From: an uncultured Bacillota bacterium
GTDB taxonomy: Bacteria; Bacillota; Clostridia; Lachnospirales; Lachnospiraceae
Direction: 5' to 3'
Assembly: GCA_905200905.1 (NCBI GenBank)
Contig: CAJKMA010000036.1
Location: 1 to 24,311, forward strand
DNA: 24,311 bases
Below the pieces are notes generated by a model. It searched no databases and had not been told where the DNA came from. It was given only the letters and a program-made list of their open reading frames with translations. Both the position numbers and the translations under genes were made by a program. Position 1 is the stretch's first letter; the number at the start of each line of letters is the position of its first letter. This document shows, piece by piece, positions 14,152 through 21,026 of the stretch.

Positions 14152-15645
14152 ATGGCATTTTATTATTCCGAACCGTCCAGAACCTTTAGTGAGTATCTAT
14201 TGATTCCGGGATATTCTTCATCCAAGTGTATTCCGTCAGCAGTGAGCCTGAAAACTCCACTTGTGAAGTATAAAAAGGGAGAGGAACCTGCTCTGTCTAT
14301 TAACATTCCTATGGTCTCTGCAATCATGCAGTCTGTATCGGATGACCGCCTGGCAGTCGCTCTGGCACAGGAAGGCGGTATGTCTTTTATTTATGGATCT
14401 CAGCCAGTGGAAAGCCAGGCAGAAATGATTCGCAAAGTTAAGAGATACCGTGCAGGTTTTGTGGTAAGTGATTCCAATGTATCCCCTAACATGACACTTG
14501 GCGATGTACTGGATATTACAGAAAAAACGGGACATTCCACCGTGGCAGTTACAGAGAACGGACAGGCAAATGGAAAACTTTTGGGACTTGTTACCAACAA
14601 GGACTACCGTGTAACAAGAATGGGACGTGATATGCCAGTGGCAGAATTTATGACAAAATTCGAGGATCTTGTCTATGCCAGTGAGGAAACTTCTCTGAAA
14701 GAAGCCAATGATATTATCTGGGAGCACAAGATTAACTGCCTGCCTCTGGTGAATGAAAAACAGGAGCTGGTATATCTGGTTTTCCGCAAAGATTATGATA
14801 CACACAAGAAGAATGAAAATGAGTTGATTGACGATTCTAAACGTTATATGGTTGGTGCAGGAATCAATACCAGAGATTATCGGGAACGTGTGCCTGCACT
14901 TGTGGAAGCCGGAGCAGATGCCTTGTGCATTGACAGCTCGGAAGGATTTTCAGAGTGGCAAAAGATTACTATTGACTATATCCGTGAGAATTATGGTGAT
15001 AAAGTCAAAGTAGGAGCAGGAAATGTTGTGGATGGAGATGGTTTCCGTTTTCTGGCAGAGGCTGGTGCAGATTTTGTAAAAGTCGGAATCGGCGGCGGTG
15101 CGATCTGTATCACAAGAGAACAGAAGGGAATCGGACGTGGACAGGCAACAGCCCTGATTGAAGTTGCAAAGGCCAGAGATGAGTATTACAAAGAAACAGG
15201 TATCTATGTTCCAATTTGTTCGGATGGCGGTATTGTCCATGATTATCATATTACCCTGGCACTGGCCATGGGTGCAGACTTCATCATGCTTGGAAGATAT
15301 TTTGCCAGATTTGATGAAAGCCCAACCAAACGGGTGAATATTAACGGAAGTTATATGAAAGAATACTGGGGAGAGGGAAGTGCAAGAGCCAGAAACTGGC
15401 AGCGGTATGATATGGGAGGAGACAAAAAACTCTCCTTTGAAGAAGGGGTAGATTCTCTGGTGCCATATGCAGGAAGCCTGAAAGATAATGTGGGACTGAC
15501 TCTCAGCAAGGTACGCTCTACCATGTGCAACTGCGGTGCTCTGACCATACCAGAATTACAGGAAAAAGCCAAGATTACATTAGTTTCCGCTACAAGTATT
15601 GTAGAAGGCGGGGCACATGATGTTACCTTGAGAGATAAGAGATAA
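14152..15645 (+). CDS. guaB: IMP dehydrogenase, Tritrichomonas-like type
   Basis: The 497-residue enzyme oxidises IMP to XMP with NAD+, the first committed step to guanine nucleotides. A tandem CBS module (about 100-215) interrupts the (beta/alpha)8 barrel. The active-site loop has catalytic C319 in GIGGGAICITREQKG; D261 binds the cofactor side; R418-Y419 in ARNWQRY form the base dyad; the C-terminal EGVDSLVPYAG is conserved. These numbers are those described for Tritrichomonas foetus IMPDH, and the loop resembles that enzyme more than the usual bacterial GPGSICTTR. A310s-type loop Ser is replaced by Ala (A317). AGGAGG lies nine nt before the ATG. It appears monocistronic. Confidence 0.95.
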   Translation: MAFYYSEPSRTFSEYLLIPGYSSSKCIPSAVSLKTPLVKYKKGEEPALSINIPMVSAIMQSVSDDRLAVALAQEGGMSFIYGSQPVESQAEMIRKVKRYRAGFVVSDSNVSPNMTLGDVLDITEKTGHSTVAVTENGQANGKLLGLVTNKDYRVTRMGRDMPVAEFMTKFEDLVYASEETSLKEANDIIWEHKINCLPLVNEKQELVYLVFRKDYDTHKKNENELIDDSKRYMVGAGINTRDYRERVPALVEAGADALCIDSSEGFSEWQKITIDYIRENYGDKVKVGAGNVVDGDGFRFLAEAGADFVKVGIGGGAICITREQKGIGRGQATALIEVAKARDEYYKETGIYVPICSDGGIVHDYHITLALAMGADFIMLGRYFARFDESPTKRVNINGSYMKEYWGEGSARARNWQRYDMGGDKKLSFEEGVDSLVPYAGSLKDNVGLTLSKVRSTMCNCGALTIPELQEKAKITLVSATSIVEGGAHDVTLRDKR

Positions 15646-15869
15646 AGACAAGAGTGGGCTGAGATTGTTTCAAAAAGGAGCAAAATATCCCCAAATAAAC
15701 ACAAACCTTGGGATACTCTACTGGCAGTGCCTTCAAAGGGCACTGCCGGATTGGTTTATAGAAGCATCAACGGTAGTTTCCATACGGAATATATTTTTGA
15801 GGAAAACCGCATTTTAACTTGTTTTCTTAAACTGGGAGTTCTTTGTGAGTAGAGTATAATTATATTCAC
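15646..15869. other. Non-coding junction between guaB and the AT-rich islet
   Basis: I find no credible gene here. It holds a weak hairpin (TATCCCCAA at 15686-15694 with TTGGGATA at 15708-15715), the stronger hairpin at 15721-15749, and AT-rich sequence with a TATAAT-like box near 15856 that lacks a partner -35. It marks the change from plus-strand housekeeping genes to the minus-strand islet. Confidence 0.6.
15721..15749. terminator. Strong hairpin between guaB and the islet
   Basis: CTGGCAGTGCCT (15721-15732) pairs with GGGCACTGCCGG (15738-15749), a 12-bp GC-rich stem with two G.T pairs and a 5-nt loop. Only a broken T-tract (ATTGGTTTAT) follows, so it may be a weak terminator shared by the convergent units. 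Confidence 0.5.
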
Positions 15870-16112
15870 TTAGCTGACGTTTACGCTTATACCTATATCT
15901 TTCTGTATTTCTGAAATGCTATTATAGATTTTATTTCCGTGTTCCCTCATTTTACTTATTATTAACTCATGTAACGCATCATCTTCGATCAAAAAAAACA
16001 TAATTTCTTTTCCTTTAATGAATAATATGCTATTTCCTAGTTCGTCACGAAGTAAAACATACTTATCTTTATCTGTTTGCCAAATATATGAATATTCTTC
16101 TAACAAGTTCAT
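15870..16112 (-). CDS. Small unknown protein
   Basis: I do not recognise this 80-residue protein. It starts MNLLEEYSYIWQTDKDKYVLL, has an alternating hydrophobic core (SILFIKGKEIMFFLIEDDALHELIISKM) that looks like beta strands followed by helix, and no signal peptide or clear membrane segment. The start is well supported by AAAGGAG seven to nine nt upstream on the minus strand. It is the last gene of the minus-strand islet, 86 bp after the broken lipoprotein. An immunity-type protein is conceivable from size and company but is not shown. Confidence 0.7.
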   Translation of the reverse strand: MNLLEEYSYIWQTDKDKYVLLRDELGNSILFIKGKEIMFFLIEDDALHELIISKMREHGNKIYNSISEIQKDIGISVNVS

Positions 16113-16198
16113 TTGTCATTCTCCTTTAGAAATGCATATTTTTATAACTCTTTTCAGATTAACAAACTGGAATTGCTGATTTGTTCCAATAAATCAAA

Positions 16199-16506
16199 TC
16201 ACTCCGTACTTTCTACTAAGAATTTTACACTTCCCTTTGCTTTTTCTCCTGTTACTGTTACTGTATAGGTTCCGCTTTCTTCTACCTCAACATCAAAGTC
16301 TGCTGAAAAGAAAACACCTTTACTTTCAGCGATAGGTTCATCATCATTTTTTTGAATTTTATATGATAACTGACCATCCTCAATTACAATTTCCGTATGA
16401 ATGGTATCGCCAGCTTCAACATTATACTTCCATTGAAATCTGGTGAACAGACAGTTAGTAATGTAATAAGAAATATAACACTAAAAATAGTTATAACTTT
16501 TTTCAT
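16199..16506 (-). pseudogene. Frameshifted small lipoprotein
   Basis: From ATG 16506, preceded by AAAGGAAAG, the frame gives a lipoprotein signal (MKKVITIFSVIFLITLLTVC, lipobox LTVC with C20) but stops after 40 codons at 16384. From about 16432 the neighbouring frame stays open for 77 codons to the TGA at 16199 and reads like a real secreted domain: WKYNVEAGDTIHTEIVIEDG near its start and EESGTYTVTVTGEKAKGSVKF, a beta-sandwich-like pattern, near its end. A single missing base between about 16430 and 16450 explains both halves. Either the gene is recently inactivated or the base is a sequencing error. Function is unknown; the intact form would be membrane-anchored outside the cell. Confidence 0.7.
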
Positions 16507-16534
16507 CTGTTTATCTTTCCTTTGCCAATATAAC

Positions 16535-17050
16535 TCAGCTCTGCATATCTTGCATAATCAAAATAGTTCCTAAAATATATCCGCAATCCCAGTACTTAAA
16601 TTTTTCATCCTCAAAATGAAAACAAGGGTGTTTAAATACAATGCCTGCCCCTATTCCATTATCAAAAGTTTTTATGTATTCTTCATCATCGGATAAAACC
16701 TTTACAGACCCTGGAAAAGTTTTTCCAAAAACTTCTTCATCGCAGTAAATATCTCTTTGATATTTTGGCAATGCCAGTATTTTCCCTCTCATTAGAAAGT
16801 TGACAAACATTCTATATATTTTTGAGGCTGGCGTTTTTTCGTCTTCGGGTATCTCATAAATAGTTTTATCAACCTCTACTTTAGACAAGTCAACCCCCAA
16901 AGAATTAAAAAACATTTGTTGCTCTGGCGATAGACTTTTAATAAACTCAAGATTAGATGTTTTATTAGTGGAATAGTCAGCTTCTTTATATAATTGTTTT
17001 GTTAAGTCAATATCAACGTCTAATTGCCAAGGATTAAAATCAAAAATCAT
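16535..17050 (-). CDS. Unknown acidic soluble protein
   Basis: I do not recognise the family. ATG 17050 gives 171 residues starting MIFDFNPWQLDVDIDLTKQLY; the GTG four codons upstream lies inside the ribosome site (AAGGAGTGG) and is rejected. The protein is acidic with no signal peptide. A recognisable-looking C-terminus, GIVFKHPCFHFEDEKFKYWD followed by CGYILGTILIMQ, suggests a compact alpha/beta domain of the sort seen in cytoplasmic immunity or SMI1/Imm-like proteins, but this is impression only. It follows the membrane protein gene at 17104 by 53 bp and is probably in the same transcript. Confidence 0.7.
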   Translation of the reverse strand: MIFDFNPWQLDVDIDLTKQLYKEADYSTNKTSNLEFIKSLSPEQQMFFNSLGVDLSKVEVDKTIYEIPEDEKTPASKIYRMFVNFLMRGKILALPKYQRDIYCDEEVFGKTFPGSVKVLSDDEEYIKTFDNGIGAGIVFKHPCFHFEDEKFKYWDCGYILGTILIMQDMQS

Positions 17051-17103
17051 GCTAGTTACCACTCCTTAAAATCTATTTTTCTTAGTTCTATAAACTGAAT
17101 TTT

Positions 17104-17448
17104 TTACTCTGTACGAACATTGACTGGTCTTAACGTAAGTTTTCCAGCACCTTCAACCCTATACCATTTTCCCCGTTTTAGTTTAATTATATCTCCTGCT
17201 CCAGAAGTAATGTAACCTATCACATAAGTTTCTCCACTTTCAATATCTGTAAATACGACATCGGTATCAGTATTACCAGTAACTTTTACACTTCCCCTAA
17301 TAGGCTGTATCTGTTCATTTTTCATTATCTCATCACCTGAAAGGGTAAAAGTGTGCATCTTAACATAGCTGTTATAACTTATACCGATTACAAGGATAGC
17401 AAGCGGAATTGCAACTCCTAATGCTCGTTTCAACCGTTTCTTAATCAT
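17104..17448 (-). CDS. Unknown single-pass membrane protein
   Basis: The 114-residue protein has a basic N-terminus (MIKKRLKRALG), one membrane helix at about residues 9-26 and a small extracytoplasmic domain rich in beta-type sequence (GSVKVTGNTDTDVVFTDIES, then GYITSGAGDIIKLKRGKWYR). The topology predicts the domain outside the cell. AGGTGGG eight nt upstream supports the start. No family is recognised. It is the second intact gene of the islet, 71 bp after the two-helix protein. Confidence 0.7.
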   Translation of the reverse strand: MIKKRLKRALGVAIPLAILVIGISYNSYVKMHTFTLSGDEIMKNEQIQPIRGSVKVTGNTDTDVVFTDIESGETYVIGYITSGAGDIIKLKRGKWYRVEGAGKLTLRPVNVRTE

Positions 17449-17519
17449 ACTATTATCCCACCTAAAATTCTAATTTTTCCATTATATGATTAGCTAATTA
17501 AACTGTAATTTATTTATTT

Positions 17520-17753
17520 CTAATTTTTCTTTATATCTTGATATAATCCATAGCCCAAAAACAAAATTCCAACTATCAAAGAAATAAAAGCAGCTATTGT
17601 TAAAAAAGATCCAACATAGTCCAAACCTTCCGCAAATAAAACAGCATCCTTAGCCGATATATTTCCCATGAAAATTGATGCTGATATATATTTTGCTGAA
17701 ATTAAAATTGATGACATCAGACAAAAAACAGCTCCAATTCCTTTATTATTCAT
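17520..17753 (-). CDS. Unknown two-helix membrane protein
   Basis: The 77-residue protein is dominated by two membrane segments (about residues 6-29 and 47-70) and ends with a lysine-rich tail (YQDIKKN). It has an excellent ribosome site, AGGAGGTG, eight nt before the ATG. No family is recognised; small two-helix proteins of this form occur as holin-like, immunity or accessory membrane proteins. It lies at the head of the intact islet genes and downstream of the small broken ORF and promoter at 17979-18007. Confidence 0.7.
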   Translation of the reverse strand: MNNKGIGAVFCLMSSILISAKYISASIFMGNISAKDAVLFAEGLDYVGSFLTIAAFISLIVGILFLGYGLYQDIKKN

Positions 17754-17798
17754 TATTACGCACCTCCTAATTAAAATGAGTATATTACTGGAATTTCA

Positions 17799-17956
17799 TT
17801 ACTCTGTATAACCTATTATGGCAGTAGGCTCATCATCTTTTAGAATGTATCCCACCTTTTTTCTTCTTTCGTTAACTCAGATTTACAATTAAGCATATCA
17901 TCCCTAAGATTGAAAGGTGTTTCAAATAGAAACTGTATATGCATCACTACTTTCAT
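17799..17956 (-). pseudogene. Small broken ORF with its own ribosome site
   Basis: ATG 17956, preceded by AAAGGAA eight nt upstream, starts a 38-codon frame (MKVVMHIQFLFETPFNLRDD...) that stops at 17840. A one-base change in the run of six A (plus-strand T 17857-17862) would join it to a second frame ending VGYILKDDEPTAIIGYTE at 17799, making a protein of about 52 residues. Nothing identifies the product. The remainder of 17754-18119 shows no other gene. Confidence 0.35.
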
Positions 17957-17978
17957 TCAACATTTCCTTTTGACATAA

Positions 17979-18007
17979 ATTATACCACCCTATGAAGGAA
18001 CAGTCAT
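17979..18007 (-). promoter_or_regulatory. Promoter reading into the minus-strand islet
   Basis: On the minus strand ATGACT (18007-18002) and TATAAT (17984-17979) are 17 bp apart, and TGG precedes the -10. It is the only good promoter found upstream of the islet genes. Confidence 0.6.
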
Positions 18008-18119
18008 TCTTTTTCAGTTATCTAATTAAAATTCATTATATATAGAAAAAGACACTATATTTCAAGTGTCATTCTCTTATACAACAGTATTCTGCAAGCA
18101 GGTAAACACAGGTTATTTC

Positions 18120-18257
18120 TTAATATCCTTTTGTTTGGGAAACTCCTTTTTCCCATTTGTGAACTGCAGGAGTTGATACGCCTAAATAGTCTGCAACCTG
18201 CTTTTGTGTCAATGACAAGGCTTCTCTTTTTTCTCTGATAATTTCATTTATTTTCAT
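18120..18257 (-). pseudogene. Truncated XRE-family helix-turn-helix repressor
   Basis: ATG 18257 opens a 45-codon frame holding most of an XRE/Cro-type DNA-binding domain: MKINEIIREKREALSLTQKQ, then VADYLGVSTPAVHKWEKGVS. Family members normally continue with a YPDITLLPALA-type helix and often a sensor or membrane domain; here the frame ends after QTKGY. The promoter (18285-18313) and a strong GGAGGG site six nt upstream are intact. It may be a remnant of a repressor cut by a deletion, or a short protein that can still bind DNA with half of its domain missing. It is divergent from the response regulator. Confidence 0.65.
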
Positions 18258-18284
18258 GTTGACCCTCCGTTCTTCCATAAATTC

Positions 18285-18313
18285 ATAATAGCAAAGGTTA
18301 TTGTATGGAACAA
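18285..18313 (-). promoter_or_regulatory. Promoter of the truncated XRE gene
   Basis: On the minus strand TTGTTC (18313-18308) and TATTAT (18290-18285) are 17 bp apart with TGC before the -10 (extended type). Confidence 0.5.
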
Positions 18314-18378
18314 GAGACCGATTGTTAAATCTTAAGTTTAGGAAATAAACCTCTGGTTAAATGAAGAAATCTAACATT

Positions 18379-18398
18379 TTTGCAAGGTTCCTTGCAAA
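18379..18398. promoter_or_regulatory. Perfect palindrome upstream of the response regulator
   Basis: TTTGCAAGG (18379-18387) and CCTTGCAAA (18390-18398) are perfect inverse complements with a 2-bp centre. The element sits about 27 bp before the -10 box TATAAT (18425-18430), just upstream of the -35 position, which lacks a TTGACA match. This is the classic place for an activator site. The regulator that binds it is unknown; the adjacent response regulator is the natural candidate. Confidence 0.6.
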
Positions 18399-18462
18399 CG
18401 CTGGGCAGCAGGAGGAAAAGAAGCTATAATAGAGGGAGATTAGCATGGAAGGCTGTGAAAAA

Positions 18463-19134
18463 ATGAAAATATTAGTAGTGGAAGATGATATGGTTCTGGC
18501 AGAGGAAATCTGCCGCTTATTGGAAAAATGGGGATTTCAGGGGGAATGTCTGGAGGATTTTTCTGCCGTAGATAAGGAATGGGAGAAGAGGAGAGCACAA
18601 CTGATTCTTATGGACATTAACCTGCCTTATTATGATGGATTTTACTGGTGTTCCAGAATCCGGGAATTGTCAAGTGTCCCCGTCCTGTTTCTGTCCAGCA
18701 GAGACCAGAATGGGGATAAGGTTATGGCTATGATGTCAGGAGGCGATGATTATGTGGAAAAGCCTTTTGACCCGGAACTGTTGCTGGTGAAAATCTGTTC
18801 TCTCTTACGCAGGACTTATGAATATACGCAAAATGAGTGTGAATATGTGGGAAAAGATTTGATTTATGACAGGAACCAGGGCGTTTTATTTTACCAGGGG
18901 CACAGGATTGAAATGACAAAATCAGAAAATAGGATTTTGGGATTGCTAGTAGATCACAAAGGGAAAGTAGTGGGAAGAGAAGAACTTATGAGACAGTTGT
19001 GGAGCACGGATGAATATGTGACAGATGCTTCGCTGACGGTTCTGGTCTCCAGGCTTCGGACAAAGATTTTTGAGGAGACAAATGGGATAGAGTGCATCTG
19101 CACCAGGAAGGGAAAAGGATATTATCTGGAATGA
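18463..19134 (+). CDS. OmpR-family response regulator, BceR-like
   Basis: ATG 18463 gives MKILVVEDDMVLAEEICRLL, the usual start; GGAAGG lies ten nt upstream. An in-frame ATG at 18445 adds six residues and is only about eight bases from the predicted transcription start. The receiver domain (1-115) has the acidic pair E7-D8-D9, phosphoacceptor D51 (LILMDINLP), and conserved K in YVEKPFDPE. The C-terminal winged helix (about 130-223) ends GKGYYLE. Together with the short kinase and the ABC transporter downstream it forms a Bce-type module that senses antimicrobial peptides through transporter activity and induces resistance. Its stop overlaps the kinase start (ATGA). Confidence 0.9.
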   Translation: MKILVVEDDMVLAEEICRLLEKWGFQGECLEDFSAVDKEWEKRRAQLILMDINLPYYDGFYWCSRIRELSSVPVLFLSSRDQNGDKVMAMMSGGDDYVEKPFDPELLLVKICSLLRRTYEYTQNECEYVGKDLIYDRNQGVLFYQGHRIEMTKSENRILGLLVDHKGKVVGREELMRQLWSTDEYVTDASLTVLVSRLRTKIFEETNGIECICTRKGKGYYLE

Positions 19135-20147
19135 AAAAAATATGGAAACAATATGCAAAAGAACGGTATCAACGTGTTTTTGGGATTCTGGCACTGTGGG
19201 GCTTCTTGATTTTTTTTCTGTTTTTCTTGTGTGATGCTGATTTTTATGTCTGGGATCTGATTTACTTAAATCTGCTTTTGGGCAGTGTTGCAGTATGTGT
19301 GCTGGTGTGTTATTTTTTCCGTTACAGGAAATTGCAAAAGTGTCTGGCAGGAGAGGAATGTAAGGAGCAGGAACTGGAAAAACTCATGGGGACGCAGATA
19401 TACAGGGCATGGAAGCAAGAGGAAGAACAGCAGAAAAAAGAACTTTTGCAGCAGAAAAAATATCTGGAAGATTTATCCGATTATATTGCCAGGTGGTCAC
19501 ATGAAGCAAAGTTACCTCTTGCAGCATTGAAGCTCATGAATGGAAGAAATGAGAATGAGGAATTACGAAAAGAAATGGAAAGCAGCATTGCCAGGCTGGA
19601 AAGTCTCATGCATACCGTTCTTATGGGAAGCAAACTGGAAAGGCCGGAACATGATGTAAAGTTTGAACGGATTCTGCTGGAAGAGGTAATAAAGGAATCC
19701 ATTCAGAACCAGGCGTTTTTTCTTATCCGCACTCACTTTGAACTGGATATTCAGGTGAAAGATATCTGGATTTACAGTGACCGCAGATGGATGGTGTATC
19801 TTTTGGATCAGCTTATTGGGAATGCAGTGAAATATAAGAAAGAGAATCCTAAAATTGTGTTTTGGGCAGAAGAAAAAGAGCGGGGGCAGGTGCGGTTTGG
19901 CATACAGGATTTTGGCATTGGCATTCCAAAAGAAGAATTGCCTTATGTGTTTCAAAAAGGGTATGTGGGGAAAAATCTCAGGAAAGGAAATTATTATTCT
20001 ACGGGAATGGGACTGTATTTTGTGGAGAAAATCGGGAAGCTGCTGCATATAAAAATATCCTTATCCTCCGAAGAAGGACAGGGGTGCTGTGTTACCCTGG
20101 ATTTTCAAAACTTATCAGAATATTTTTTGACGGAGACAGACAGGTAA
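19131..20147 (+). CDS. Intramembrane-sensing histidine kinase, BceS-like
   Basis: The ATG at 19131 overlaps the regulator stop and gives 338 residues; the longer frame from 19092 is antisense-like filler. Two membrane helices (about 16-33 and 43-63) are separated by fewer than ten residues, so there is no extracellular sensor, as in BceS kinases that receive the signal from their ABC permease. Phospho-site H124 lies in RWSHEAKLPLAAL; the ATPase domain shows N231 (LLDQLIGNAVKYK), D260 (DFGIGIP) and the G2 box TGMGLYF. It phosphorylates the upstream regulator. The spacing to the ABC genes is 123 nt. Confidence 0.9.
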   Translation: MKKIWKQYAKERYQRVFGILALWGFLIFFLFFLCDADFYVWDLIYLNLLLGSVAVCVLVCYFFRYRKLQKCLAGEECKEQELEKLMGTQIYRAWKQEEEQQKKELLQQKKYLEDLSDYIARWSHEAKLPLAALKLMNGRNENEELRKEMESSIARLESLMHTVLMGSKLERPEHDVKFERILLEEVIKESIQNQAFFLIRTHFELDIQVKDIWIYSDRRWMVYLLDQLIGNAVKYKKENPKIVFWAEEKERGQVRFGIQDFGIGIPKEELPYVFQKGYVGKNLRKGNYYSTGMGLYFVEKIGKLLHIKISLSSEEGQGCCVTLDFQNLSEYFLTETDR

Positions 20148-20180
20148 TATTACAGAAATGTTAGATAGGCAAGGAAAGTG

Positions 20181-20194
20181 TTGCATGGATGCAA
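20181..20194. promoter_or_regulatory. Palindrome upstream of the ABC transporter genes
   Basis: TTGCAT (20181-20186) and ATGCAA (20189-20194) are perfect inverse complements with a GG centre. Its TTGCA...TGCAA ends match those of the larger palindrome at 18379-18398. No clear -35/-10 pair was found in the gap, though TAAAAT at 20217-20222 is a possible -10. Confidence 0.4.
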
Positions 20195-20270
20195 GGATTT
20201 TGAGGATTTCATCTGATAAAATAGGTTTGTGAAACGATAGGATTGTGAAGAAAAATGGAGGTAACAGAGA

Positions 20271-21026
20271 ATGGAGAAACGATTGGAAATCAGAAATCTG
20301 TCAAAATCTTTTGGAAGAAAAGGGTATGAAACCCCAGTGTTAAGAAACATACAAATGGATGTTTATGAAGAGGACTTTATAGCCATTATGGGACCAAGCG
20401 GTGCAGGAAAAACAACGCTTTTAAATCTGCTTTCTACCCTGGGTACGCCTACCCAGGGGGAAATCTTTCTGGATGGACAGGAAATTACAAAAATGAAAAA
20501 TAAAGAGCTTTCTATTTTGAGAAGAGATAAAATCGGCTTTATTTTTCAGGATTATAATCTGCTGGATAACATGACCTTGCAGGATAATATTGCACTTCCT
20601 CTCTCATTAAACGGGAAAAAGGGAAACCGGATTATAAAACTGGTACAGGAAATGGCGGAAAATTTTGGACTGGAAAATCATCTTCAGAAATACCCCTATC
20701 AATTATCAGGGGGACAGAAGCAGAGGGCAGCCAGTGCCAGGGCGCTTATTACCAAGCCGAAAATTCTTTTTGCCGATGAACCCACAGGGGCTCTTGACTC
20801 GAAAGCCAGCAGGGACTTGCTGGGATGCCTGAAAACAGTCAATGAGGCAGGAAATGCCACGATTCTTATGGTAACTCATGATGCTTTCAGTGCCAGTTAT
20901 GCGAAACAGGTATATTTCTTAAAGGATGGAAGCATTCAGTGCCGGCTAAACCGCAGAGGGGATAGAAAAGCATTTTATGAAGAAATTATCACCATGCTGG
21001 TAACCATAGGAGGTGATGAGGCATGA
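20271..21026 (+). CDS. ABC transporter ATP-binding protein, BceA-like
   Basis: The 251-residue ATPase has Walker A G41-PSGAGKT48, Q-loop Q93, signature LSGGQ (145-149), Walker B ILFADE (165-170) followed by PTGALDS, and the H-loop in MVTHD. This is the MacB/LolD-like group that energises FtsX-fold permeases. With the permease below it would remove bacitracin- or lantibiotic-type peptides from their lipid targets. GGAGGT gives a good ribosome site. It ends in an ATGA overlap with the permease gene, so the two are coupled. Confidence 0.93.
   Translation: MEKRLEIRNLSKSFGRKGYETPVLRNIQMDVYEEDFIAIMGPSGAGKTTLLNLLSTLGTPTQGEIFLDGQEITKMKNKELSILRRDKIGFIFQDYNLLDNMTLQDNIALPLSLNGKKGNRIIKLVQEMAENFGLENHLQKYPYQLSGGQKQRAASARALITKPKILFADEPTGALDSKASRDLLGCLKTVNEAGNATILMVTHDAFSASYAKQVYFLKDGSIQCRLNRRGDRKAFYEEIITMLVTIGGDEA

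Noticed and set aside
14236..14805. 189-codon ORF antisense to guaB
   Set aside because: Cysteine- and histidine-rich antisense shadow of IMP dehydrogenase; no promoter or ribosome site.
15646..18444. Insertion sequence, integrase or phage genes in the islet
   Set aside because: No transposase, recombinase, terminal repeat pair or attachment-site duplication could be seen.
19563..20048. 161-codon ORF antisense to the histidine kinase
   Set aside because: Histidine/phenylalanine-rich shadow with no start signals.
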